A DNA stretch of 64,000 nt, taken from JABMQB01 sp963678235. Its GTDB lineage: Bacteria > Bacteroidota > Bacteroidia > Bacteroidales > Prolixibacteraceae. Each line of letters opens with the position of its first letter. Position 1 is the stretch's first letter. Below, one piece after another: positions 1-7,249 of this stretch. A program made the position numbers and the translations under genes. The stretch covers positions 186,001 through 250,000 of the forward strand of contig OY782766.1 of NCBI GenBank assembly GCA_963678235.1, read 5' to 3'. Below the pieces are notes generated by a model. That model had not been told where the DNA came from. It searched no databases and worked only from the letters and a program-made list of their open reading frames with translations.

Positions 1-49
1 TTACTCGAACCCATGTAAAAGCTTAATTAATAACTACATAAGAGGGAAG

Positions 50-204
50 TTATGGATATTTCATTGTGCCATGGCAAAAGTTTCCTTTTTTTTCTAATTA
101 TTGGTAGTTCTTTATGCGAGGGTAACCGGTAATTGCCTGTTTCCTCATTTGTGTATGCAATTAATTTGGTCAAATATGTCTTCTGCTTCGAATTCTATAG
201 GCAT
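50..204 (-). other. Possible small frameshifted ORF
   Basis: Reading the minus strand, an ATG at 204 opens a frame starting MPIEFEAEDIFDQI that stops after 19 codons. A +1-shifted frame through the same place continues LIAYTNEETGNYRLPSHKEL and onward to a TAA at 50-52. Joined, they would give a protein of about 50 residues. Composition looks protein-like, but no family is recognised. It could be a decayed small gene downstream of the zinc-ribbon gene, or chance. Confidence 0.2.
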
Positions 205-236
205 TAGGAAAAATGATTTTCATTTTACTATTCTTC

Positions 237-593
237 TTATTTCTCTTTGTTCCTTACTAAAATAACCCGCCCGTTATCAAGTTCACTGTAACCCATATTA
301 TAGCAGAAATAATAAATCCTTCCTTCACGTGTGGTGTAGGTATTTGTATAATAGTTAAAATTAAAACCACTTTGAAGCATTTTTTCTTTTGTTGTGGTGG
401 TTTTGCCATTTGGGTTTAATTCTTCCAATACCCGAAGGTTAACTTTTAAAATCCTGTTTATTCTTCTAACCAGATTACTGGAACGGCTAACTTGTTTGTT
501 GTTATAAGAATTCCTGCAAGAATCGTTGCAAAACTTTTTATCGATCCTTCCAACCAGCTTTTCACCACAATCAAGGCATCTTTTTTCTTCCAT
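237..593 (-). CDS. Zinc-ribbon domain protein, function unknown
   Basis: This 118-residue protein begins with a four-cysteine zinc ribbon: CLDC near residues 6-9 and CNDSC near residues 22-26, followed by a basic stretch (RNSYNN). The rest is polar with an aromatic-rich segment (FNFNYYTNTYTTREGRIYYFCY). Small proteins of this layout are common conserved hypotheticals in Bacteroidota, and the ribbon resembles DUF2116-type treble clefs. It is transcribed divergently from ssb, and the two share a region carrying 10-bp phased repeats. The function is not known; nucleic-acid or protein binding is an inference from the ribbon alone. Confidence 0.75.
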   Translation of the reverse strand: MEEKRCLDCGEKLVGRIDKKFCNDSCRNSYNNKQVSRSSNLVRRINRILKVNLRVLEELNPNGKTTTTKEKMLQSGFNFNYYTNTYTTREGRIYYFCYNMGYSELDNGRVILVRNKEK

Positions 594-660
594 TTGGGGA
601 AATTTAAATTTTTAGATTGATTTTATTAATTCGTAAATCAAAGATAAACAAATATATATC

Positions 661-712
661 CGTTTGCAAACGTTTACAAACGATTAAAAACGTTTGTAAG
701 CACTTACAAATG
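661..712. promoter_or_regulatory. Phased palindromic repeat cluster between divergent genes
   Basis: Five consecutive 10-bp units are visible: cgtttgcaaa, cgtttacaaa, cgattaaaaa, cgtttgtaag and cacttacaaa. They form palindromes CGTTTGCAAACG (661-672), CGTTTACAAACG (671-682) and an inverted pair TTTGTAAG/CTTACAAA around 693-710. The strict 10-bp spacing puts every unit on the same DNA face. It lies 80 bases upstream of ssb and about 70 upstream of the divergent zinc-ribbon gene, so it is probably a multi-site operator or a bent promoter region. Confidence 0.5.
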
Positions 713-791
713 TTTAACTACCGAATCCTCTTTTTACAGCCACCTATCTTTGAAGTAATAATTTCGTTTTTATTAATTTAAATAATTTATT

Positions 792-1133
792 ATGAATGCT
801 TTAAGAAATAGTGTTAGGCTTATTGGAAATTTAGGGGATGCACCTAAAATAAAAAAGTTGGACAGTGGAAAAACAGTTGCTAATTTTTCGATAGCAACCA
901 ACGAAATTTACAAAGACGAGAATGGAAATAAACAATCGGAAACAACCTGGCACAAATTAGTTGCCTGGGGCAAGCAGGCTGAAATTGCAGAAAATTATCT
1001 TGTTAAAGGTTCGGAAATAGCTATTGAAGGAAAACTTAAAAACAGATCGTTTGAAGGTAAAAATGGAGAAACGCAATATATAACTGAAGTTTTGGTAAGC
1101 TCAATCCTTATGCTTGGAAAAAACAATAAATAA
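792..1133 (+). CDS. ssb: Single-stranded DNA-binding protein
   Basis: The 113-residue product is a single OB-fold that coats single-stranded DNA during replication, repair and recombination. It starts MNALRNSVRLIGNLGDAP, the usual SSB opening. It carries the conserved core with FSIATNE, TTWHKLVAWGKQAEIAENYL and KGSEIAIEGKLKNRSFEG. It lacks the long Gly/Pro-rich linker and acidic DDxPF-like tail of the main housekeeping SSB and ends at MLGKNNK, so it is a short paralogue of the kind often found as a second copy in Bacteroidota or on mobile DNA. The gene is monocistronic, closed by a strong terminator. Confidence 0.93.
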   Translation: MNALRNSVRLIGNLGDAPKIKKLDSGKTVANFSIATNEIYKDENGNKQSETTWHKLVAWGKQAEIAENYLVKGSEIAIEGKLKNRSFEGKNGETQYITEVLVSSILMLGKNNK

Positions 1134-1155
1134 AATTTGCCCCCGGATTTGTTTA

Positions 1156-1186
1156 AATGCCTTGCAGTTATGCAGGGCATTTTTTC
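1156..1186 (+). terminator. Rho-independent terminator of ssb
   Basis: A 10-bp stem ATGCCTTGCA (1157-1166) and TGCAGGGCAT (1171-1180) closes on the tetraloop gtta, with one G-T pair, and is followed directly by a run of T. It begins 23 bases after the ssb stop. Confidence 0.85.
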
Positions 1187-1329
1187 TGAAAGTCTTCGGG
1201 TGATGCGTCCCTGATTTGATCGGGATTTATCCGCATTATTTTTCAGCGAATAAAATTCGCTGCACCCAAACATTTATAGTTTAATTTTCATTCCTGTTGG
1301 AGATCCCTGAGAATCATGAATATTTTTTA
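1180..1329. repeat. Dispersed intergenic repeat, copy 1
   Basis: This stretch matches 50975-51109 over most of its length: ctgaaagtcttcgggtgatg, then tccgcattatt, then gcgaataaaattcgctgcac, then a weaker tail. Internal palindromes include GCGAAT-aaa-ATTCGC (1246-1260), and the ends cgggtg/caccc pair with each other. Copy 1 carries about 20 extra bases forming their own hairpin (tccctgat/atcggga). It is a non-coding, structured element like the REP-type repeats seen between Bacteroidota genes. The remaining gap up to 1509 shows only AT-rich leader sequence. Confidence 0.8.
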
Positions 1330-1359
1330 TGTATATGTGATCTGATTTGGGATAATAAT

Positions 1360-1371
1360 GCAATCGATTGC
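1360..1371. promoter_or_regulatory. 12-bp perfect palindrome upstream of the esterase gene
   Basis: GCAATCGATTGC is a perfect palindrome 138 bases before the start of the first gene of the pectin locus. It could be an operator. No binding protein can be named from the sequence. Confidence 0.25.
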
Positions 1372-1509
1372 CTTTTTGTTGAATTATGACACGAATTCTA
1401 AAGGAGATATATTTAAATTCCGTATTTTAGGATTGCTAAACTGCGGAAATTATACTAATTGTATGAATATTTAAATTAATTTCCCAATAATTAATACAAC
1501 AACCAACCA

Positions 1510-3513
1510 ATGAAAAATCAACTAAAAAAACTCGTTTGTTCAATCCCCGTTTTGTTCTTATGTGTATGTTTTATGCCGGTGGAAGCCCAGCAAAACACAA
1601 ATGCTTTAAGCTGGCGAATAAGCTCAGCTTATAATAAATACTTATTGCGCGAAGTTCATCAGCAATATGCCGATCGTCAGGAAAAATTTACAGAGGACTT
1701 GTCTTCAAAAGAAAAATTTCTTGATTACCAACAGGATATTATTGCGCGATACAAAAAAATTGTCGGGGACTTTCCTCCAATTGGAGATTTGAATGGTCAA
1801 ATTGTTGGAGTATCACAAAAGGAAGGATTCCGAATAGAAAAGATTATTTTCGAGAGCTCACCAAAAAGGTACGTTACTGCCAACCTTTATATTCCGGATG
1901 GCGATGGTCATTTCCCGGCTTCGTTACAACTATGTGGTCATGGATTAAGGGGGAAGATACCTGCATCAACAAGTGCAATTCAGTTTGCATTAAATGGAAT
2001 TGCCGTAATGGTGGTTGACCCGGTTGGGCAAGGGGAACGAATCCAGTTTCTCGATAAAGATAGCCAGTCTTTAACCCGTGGTGCAACAACCGGACATACC
2101 ATTTTGAATTCAGGGGCAAACCTACTTGGTTCCAGTGTTGCTGCTTATGAATTTTGGGATAATCATCGTGCCATTGATTACCTGCTAACGAGAAATGATA
2201 TTGACCCGTCGAAAATTGGGGTTTATGGAAGTTCAGGTGGGGGTACCCAAACTGTTTATATGATTGGGCTCGATGATCGGATTAAAGTGGCAGCAATTGG
2301 CGTTTATTTTTCGCAACGCGAACGGATGCTTGAATTGTATGGTCCGGCTGATGGTTGCCAGCATATTCCTTACGAAGGAAAAGAACAATTGGAATTAGCC
2401 GACTTTGTGCTTATGATGGCTCCGAAGCCGGTTTTAATAATGGCATCGCGATACGATAATAATGCCGATTATTGGAGTGTGAAAAATGCATTTCGGGAAC
2501 TGAAAGAAGCCTATGGTTTGCTTGGAAGCCCTGAGAAAGCAAGCATTTACGTTACCGAACGTGGGCACGAAATCCCTAAGGAAACCCGCGAACAATTAAC
2601 AACCTGGTTCCGACGATGGCTGCTGGACGATCCGACACCTATTCATGAAGGACCAAGGATTTCTGTACCAATCGACGAACTTCAATGCACAAAAACCGGA
2701 CAGGTAAATACTTCCATTCCAGATGCTGTTTCGTTTCCTGATTATAACTTGGCATTGGCTGATAATTATGCTGCTCAAAGGGCTGAGTTTGTAAAGCAGG
2801 ACAAGGAAGTTATTCATGCCAAAGTAACAGAGCTTCTTGGTTTAACAATCCCGGAAGTTAAAATCAGGCCTGAGCAAACCGGATCAATGAAATTGCGTAA
2901 TTACGATTTGTTTAAATACCAGATTGTGAGGGTAGGGCAAATGCCAGTACCGTGTGTTGTACTTATACCTGAAAATGTTCAACCTGAAAGTTCTCTGATC
3001 ATTTATCTTAACGAAGATGGGAAATCAGAATTGGTGGGCGATGACCACACCGTTTCTTCGTATATCAATCAAAACACAATTTTAGTAGTGCCCGATTTGC
3101 GCGGCTTTGGGGAAACATTAGACCCATTAAGCCTGAACGACACCAAATTTTGGAACAAAGAATATCGAAATGCAATGATTAGCATGCATATTGGCAAACC
3201 AATTATGGGACAACGGGTAATTGATATTATGTCAGTACTTGATTTTATTGAAACCGATTCGTTACTGAAAGACAGAAATGTTGAGCTTATCGCAAATGGT
3301 TTGTATGGTCCAACAGTGGTTCATGCTACTTATCTTGATGAAAGAATAGGACGGGCAGAAATTTCAAGGTCGGTTAAATCATTTAAAGAGTACCTGGACA
3401 AGCCTTTACAGCGCGATGTTTATTCAAATGTATTGTATGGGGTACTGAAATATTATGATTTACAAGACCTAATGAAACTGTCGGGAGAGAACCGTATTCG
3501 ATTTTCAGATTAA
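1510..3513 (+). CDS. Exported alpha/beta-hydrolase, probable acetyl xylan/pectin esterase type
   Basis: A 667-residue secreted protein with an N-terminal signal peptide (hydrophobic to about residue 22, cleavage near VEAQ). The first half is an alpha/beta-hydrolase domain with nucleophile motif GSSGG (Ser242), oxyanion-side LQLCGHGLRGK, and a candidate acid/His pair ending in RGHE (His353). This resembles the AXE1/dienelactone-hydrolase group used to deacetylate plant polysaccharides. The second half (about 420-667) has a similar fold pattern (VVLIPEN, VVPDLRGFG), but the nucleophile elbow is replaced by GLYGP, so it is likely a non-catalytic duplicate. It sits at the head of the pectin locus, so removing acetyl groups from pectin is the likely role. 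The exact substrate is inference. Confidence 0.8.
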   Translation: MKNQLKKLVCSIPVLFLCVCFMPVEAQQNTNALSWRISSAYNKYLLREVHQQYADRQEKFTEDLSSKEKFLDYQQDIIARYKKIVGDFPPIGDLNGQIVGVSQKEGFRIEKIIFESSPKRYVTANLYIPDGDGHFPASLQLCGHGLRGKIPASTSAIQFALNGIAVMVVDPVGQGERIQFLDKDSQSLTRGATTGHTILNSGANLLGSSVAAYEFWDNHRAIDYLLTRNDIDPSKIGVYGSSGGGTQTVYMIGLDDRIKVAAIGVYFSQRERMLELYGPADGCQHIPYEGKEQLELADFVLMMAPKPVLIMASRYDNNADYWSVKNAFRELKEAYGLLGSPEKASIYVTERGHEIPKETREQLTTWFRRWLLDDPTPIHEGPRISVPIDELQCTKTGQVNTSIPDAVSFPDYNLALADNYAAQRAEFVKQDKEVIHAKVTELLGLTIPEVKIRPEQTGSMKLRNYDLFKYQIVRVGQMPVPCVVLIPENVQPESSLIIYLNEDGKSELVGDDHTVSSYINQNTILVVPDLRGFGETLDPLSLNDTKFWNKEYRNAMISMHIGKPIMGQRVIDIMSVLDFIETDSLLKDRNVELIANGLYGPTVVHATYLDERIGRAEISRSVKSFKEYLDKPLQRDVYSNVLYGVLKYYDLQDLMKLSGENRIRFSD

Positions 3514-3530
3514 CGATTTCTAAATTTAAT

Positions 3531-3547
3531 ATATAATTAAATTATAT
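3531..3547. promoter_or_regulatory. AT-rich palindrome upstream of GH43
   Basis: ATATAATT-a-AATTATAT is a perfect inverted repeat centred about 100 bases before the chosen GH43 start. A similar element with the same AATT-a-AATT core occurs at 13091-13111 upstream of the LamG gene. It may be an operator, or only AT-rich spacer. Confidence 0.25.
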
Positions 3548-3636
3548 TTACGATGAAAATAAAACTAATTTATTCACCTAAATGTATAAACAATAGCCTT
3601 ATTTTCTTAAAGGCATTCCTTAATAAAATCCACGAT

Positions 3637-5184
3637 ATGAAACGAATAAGTAAAAATTCATTGATCCAAATATCCATAATTGTTATTACATGTTTTGGAC
3701 TGCTTGTATCTTGTAGTTCGGGTAAAAATAACACAGAAAAATCCGTTGTAAATGATCAAGCCAACACCTATCAAAACCCGGTATTGGGGGGCGATTATCC
3801 TGATCCATCTGTTTTAAGGGTTGGGGAAGATTTTTACATGACACATTCCTCATTTGAGTATTATCCGGGCTTGCTTGTTTGGCATTCAACCGATTTGGTA
3901 AATTGGAAAAGAGTTTGCCATGCCCTTCATACCTATGTTGGTTCGGTTTGGGCACCTGATTTAATCATGCACAAAGATAAATATTACATCTACTTTCCGG
4001 CAGGAGGTACAAATTGGGTAGTTACAGCGGATTCCCCTGAAGGACCATGGAGCGATCCAGTAGATTTAAAACTTCCCGGATTTATTGATCCCGGGCATGT
4101 GGTTGACATGGATGGCAAGCGCCATTTGTATTTATCGAAGGGCTATACAGTTCCATTATCGGATGATGGGTTGTCCGTGATTGGTGAGCCCGTATTTAAT
4201 TACGATGGTTGGGTTTTCCCGGTGGAATGGAGCACAGAATGTTTTTGCCTTGAATCGCCAAAATCGACGGTTAAAGATGGCTATTTCTATTTAACATCAG
4301 CAGAAGGAGGAACCGCAGGTCCTGCAACCTCTCACATGGTAGTTTCAGCGCGATCAAAGTCACCTTATGGCCCGTGGGAAAATTCACCTTTTAATCCAAT
4401 AATTCATACCGAAAACCGTGCAGAAAGGTGGTGGAGCCAGGGACACGGAACTTTGGTGGATGATGTGGATGGAAATTACTGGATGATGTATCACGGATAC
4501 GAAAAAGGATTTCATACGCTTGGACGCCAAACTTTAATGATGCCAATTGAATGGACCGACGATAATTGGTTCAGGGTTCCGGAAGGAGTTAATAGTGGTG
4601 AAATTTTACAAAGCCCGGCAGGAAAAGCTTCCGTAAAAGATGTTTCCCTATCCGATGACTTTTCCGCAAATGAACTTGGACTTCAATGGCAATTCTTTAA
4701 AAAGTACACCCCTGAATTGGTGCATTTTGAAAACGGGACTATGATTATGGATGCTGAAGGTGATTCATTTGGAAGTTCAAATTTGCTGCTGGTAAATGCT
4801 TCCGACCGAAAATACGAAGTTCAGGTTGAATTTACTTTGGATGATGATGTAACCATTGGTTTAAGTGCTTATTACAATACGGTGGGAAATGCACGTCTTG
4901 AGGCGGATAAGAATTCATTTAAAGTTTTTGTTCAAAGAGCCAGAAAAATTTCCGAAGAAAACACCATTGGAAACCATGGTTACCTAAGGATTCTTAACGA
5001 TGAAAACGAAGTGAGCTTCTACTTTAGTGCTGATGGAGAAAAATGGAGCCGTGTTGAACGGAGCATTGATGCCACCGGGTATAACCACAACGTTTTTGCC
5101 GAGTTTCTAAGCTTGCGCATAGGATTGTATGCTTTTGGAAATGGGAAAGTAGTATTTGATAATTTTATTTATAATCCATTATAA
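3637..5184 (+). CDS. Glycoside hydrolase family 43 lipoprotein
   Basis: The frame is open from 3553, but the ATG at 3637 is chosen because it gives a proper lipoprotein signal (MKRISKNS, hydrophobic core, LLVSC). The GH43 five-bladed propeller occupies about residues 45-330: TYQNPVLGGDYPDPSV contains the expected base Asp56 and is followed by FYMTHSSFEYYPGLLVWHS. VDDVDGNYWMMYHGYEKG and related blades follow. A C-terminal beta-sandwich (about 345-515) matches the domain typical of the beta-xylosidase/arabinofuranosidase subgroup. In a pectin locus it would trim arabinose, xylose or galactose side chains outside the cell or in the periplasm. The exact sugar cannot be read from the sequence. Confidence 0.87.
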   Translation: MKRISKNSLIQISIIVITCFGLLVSCSSGKNNTEKSVVNDQANTYQNPVLGGDYPDPSVLRVGEDFYMTHSSFEYYPGLLVWHSTDLVNWKRVCHALHTYVGSVWAPDLIMHKDKYYIYFPAGGTNWVVTADSPEGPWSDPVDLKLPGFIDPGHVVDMDGKRHLYLSKGYTVPLSDDGLSVIGEPVFNYDGWVFPVEWSTECFCLESPKSTVKDGYFYLTSAEGGTAGPATSHMVVSARSKSPYGPWENSPFNPIIHTENRAERWWSQGHGTLVDDVDGNYWMMYHGYEKGFHTLGRQTLMMPIEWTDDNWFRVPEGVNSGEILQSPAGKASVKDVSLSDDFSANELGLQWQFFKKYTPELVHFENGTMIMDAEGDSFGSSNLLLVNASDRKYEVQVEFTLDDDVTIGLSAYYNTVGNARLEADKNSFKVFVQRARKISEENTIGNHGYLRILNDENEVSFYFSADGEKWSRVERSIDATGYNHNVFAEFLSLRIGLYAFGNGKVVFDNFIYNPL

Positions 5185-5206
5185 CTGAAAACTATTCTTA
5201 TTAGTA

Positions 5207-5247
5207 AATGCAATAGTAGTAGGCTCGACCTATAAAGTATTTGCATT
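5207..5247 (+). other. Stem-loop downstream of GH43
   Basis: AATGCAA (5207-5213) pairs with TTGCATT (5241-5247), enclosing an inner TAGG-ctcga-CCTA hairpin. There is no T-run, so it is not a standard terminator. It may be an mRNA 3' end structure. The rest of the gap to 5461 shows only a weak promoter candidate. Confidence 0.35.
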
Positions 5248-5409
5248 ATTAAACATATTGTTTAAGGGATTTCAATAGCATTTTTGTTACTATATTGTTA
5301 TGATTTCTGATTTCAGAAGAGCCACGCACACAGGGGGTTTTAATTGAAAGAAAAAAAAAGTGCAATTATTCATTTGAAAAAAGATGAAATCAATAAAATA
5401 AATTTCAAA

Positions 5410-5438
5410 TTTGTACCAAAAATAAGTCATTACTTTAG
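5410..5438 (+). promoter_or_regulatory. Candidate promoter of the first ECF sigma gene
   Basis: TTTG at 5410-5413 and TACTTTAG at 5431-5438 resemble the Bacteroidota -33/-7 boxes (TTTG and TAnnTTTG) with one mismatch and a slightly short 17-base spacer. It lies 23 bases before the sigma gene. Confidence 0.3.
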
Positions 5439-5461
5439 TATGAATGTAACTCTGTAGGTTA

Positions 5462-6019
5462 GTGTTGGACGAGAGAAGCTATAAGGATTTATTTAAAATT
5501 TATTTTGTGCCCCTTTGTTATTTTGCCCAAAAGCATAATCTAAATTATTCCGATTCTGAGGAAGTTGTTCAGAAGGTATTCATTAAACTGTGGGAAAAGA
5601 AGGATTACTTGATTGTTGAGAAATCTATTTCTGCATACTTATATCAATCTGTCAAAAATGAAAGCCTAAATTTCCTTAAAAAGAAAAGCCTTACGGCTAA
5701 AAACAAGGAGGAATACGCCCAAAAAATAAAAAATGCAGAGTTGTTTTCATTGATCACCGAAGAAAATGGCGCATCTGCCTTACTTGCTAATGAGCTGGAA
5801 CAAAAAATTGACTTGGCAATTAACGATCTTCCGGAAAAATGCAGGGAAATTTTTCTTTTGAGCAGAAAAGATTGTTTGACCATAAAACAAATAGCGGATA
5901 AGCTTAATGTTTCAACAAATACTGTTCAACGACAAATTTCAATAGGAATAGTAAAAATAAAGGAGATGCTAAAGCATTATATTTCAATTATTTTGATGTT
6001 TATCGGCTATTTTTTTTAA
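5462..6019 (+). CDS. ECF-type RNA polymerase sigma factor
   Basis: This 185-residue protein has sigma region 2 at about 8-75 (FKIYFVPLCYFAQKHN, SEEVVQKVFIKLWEKKDY) and region 4 at about 120-170 (INDLPEKCREIFLLSRKDCLTIKQIADKLNVSTNTVQRQIS). This is the Bacteroidetes ECF family that pairs with FecR-like anti-sigma factors. Starts are ambiguous: GTG at 5462 or TTG at 5465, with no ATG nearby. It precedes fecR by 65 bases, and fecR precedes a SusC carrying an STN signalling domain. This is the classical trans-envelope relay in which substrate at SusC frees sigma through FecR to induce the locus. Confidence 0.92.
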   Translation: MLDERSYKDLFKIYFVPLCYFAQKHNLNYSDSEEVVQKVFIKLWEKKDYLIVEKSISAYLYQSVKNESLNFLKKKSLTAKNKEEYAQKIKNAELFSLITEENGASALLANELEQKIDLAINDLPEKCREIFLLSRKDCLTIKQIADKLNVSTNTVQRQISIGIVKIKEMLKHYISIILMFIGYFF

Positions 6020-6084
6020 AATAATTTAACATTTTTTTAACTGACAAGGCAATTTAGATTGTCTTACTAATGTAGAACCTAACT

Positions 6085-7167
6085 ATGAAATCTTTAATGG
6101 AAGAAGCAATTATTCGTTATTTGTCCGGGAATGCTACTGAAGAAGAAGCTCGAGAGATTCTTATCTGGAAAAAGCAAAGTTCTAAAAACCGTCAATTTTA
6201 TAAAGAAATTGAAATTGCTTTTAATACCACAGAGATTAACCTAAATCCGGATAATTACAATGCTTCAACCGTATATTCCGAAATCAATTCAATTTTAAAT
6301 AAAAAAGTAATTTCCTTCCGAAGGAGAATTGTTAAACATGTCGCAGGTTATGCTGCTGCTGTAATTATTACAGTTGCTTTAACCTTGCTAACACAAAACT
6401 ATTTTATTAATAAGGAAGTTACCCCGGTTGCTTTAGCATCTACTTCACAAACCATCGAAACCCCGGCTGGAGCAAAAAGCATTGTAACCCTCGAAGATGG
6501 AACGAAAATCTGGTTAAACGCAAATAGTAAATTAACGTATCCAACCCATTTTGAAAGAGACCAAAGGATAGTGCAATTAGAAGGCGAGGGTTATTTTGTT
6601 GTTTCCAAAGACAAAACATGTCCTTTTACTGTTAAAACATCAGATTTAAGTATCGATGTGCTAGGTACCACATTTAATGTGAAATCATACCCCGAAGAAG
6701 GATTGATTGAGACCACGTTAATCGAAGGCGAAATTACTTTAAATAAGCTGAACAATAACGAGGAAGAGAAGGAAATTCTTAAACTGAAACCTAGTCAAAA
6801 AGCAACATTTATTAAAAAAGAGGGGCGTTTGTTAGCAGATGAAATATTTGCTGCCGAAATTCCAACTAATCAGATAAAACAGCGTACAAAGGAAAAGTTG
6901 ATTATTGACGAAAATGTGGAAGCTGAAAGATTAGTAGCATGGAAAGATAATAAAATGATTTTTGCAAATGAAACTTTTGAAAGTATTGCAGTTGAGTTGG
7001 AAAGAAGATATGGGGCAAAAATTAAGTTTCAGGATAAAGAAGTAAAAAAATACAGGTTCTCAGGTGCCTTTGAAGAAATTAGTATCGATCAGGCACTGAA
7101 TGCATTACAGTTTGCATCATCATTCAAATTTGAAGTAGATCAGGATTTAATAACCATTAAAAAATAA
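6085..7167 (+). CDS. FecR-family anti-sigma factor
   Basis: The 360-residue inner-membrane protein has a cytoplasmic sigma-binding N-terminus (MEEAIIRYLSGNATEEEAREI), one membrane span at about 88-108, a periplasmic FecR domain at about 125-220 (ETPAGAKSIVTLEDGTKIWLNANSKL is its signature region), and a C-terminal DUF4974 domain ending SFKFEVDQDLITIKK. It would hold the preceding ECF sigma factor inactive until the STN domain of the downstream SusC signals ligand loading. The order sigma-fecR-susC-susD is the standard one. Confidence 0.93.
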   Translation: MKSLMEEAIIRYLSGNATEEEAREILIWKKQSSKNRQFYKEIEIAFNTTEINLNPDNYNASTVYSEINSILNKKVISFRRRIVKHVAGYAAAVIITVALTLLTQNYFINKEVTPVALASTSQTIETPAGAKSIVTLEDGTKIWLNANSKLTYPTHFERDQRIVQLEGEGYFVVSKDKTCPFTVKTSDLSIDVLGTTFNVKSYPEEGLIETTLIEGEITLNKLNNNEEEKEILKLKPSQKATFIKKEGRLLADEIFAAEIPTNQIKQRTKEKLIIDENVEAERLVAWKDNKMIFANETFESIAVELERRYGAKIKFQDKEVKKYRFSGAFEEISIDQALNALQFASSFKFEVDQDLITIKK

Positions 7168-7174
7168 ATAAAAA

Positions 7175-7208
7175 GAACCGGCAATTTGTTGCAGAAATTA
7201 ACCGGTTC
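7175..7208 (+). promoter_or_regulatory. Stem-loop at the fecR-susC junction
   Basis: GAACCGG (7175-7181) pairs with CCGGTTC (7202-7208), with an inner AATTT/AAATT pairing. It sits between fecR and susC. The second locus has a different but equally placed hairpin at 31096-31122, which suggests attenuation or mRNA processing that lets susC be expressed far above the regulator genes. Confidence 0.55.
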
Positions 7209-7249
7209 ACGAGATCATAAATTAATAATACTTAATTCAAATCAAAACT

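Noticed and set aside
661..712. Phased repeats considered as plasmid iterons or an origin
   Set aside because: There is no replication initiator gene nearby and the units form palindromes, so an operator is more likely.
995..1273. 92-residue minus-strand open frame across the end of ssb
   Set aside because: It is antisense to ssb, and its other part covers the terminator and the repeat, so it is a chance frame.
3553..3636. Longer GH43 start at 3553
   Set aside because: The extra 28 residues precede a complete lipoprotein signal at 3637, so they are more likely untranslated leader.
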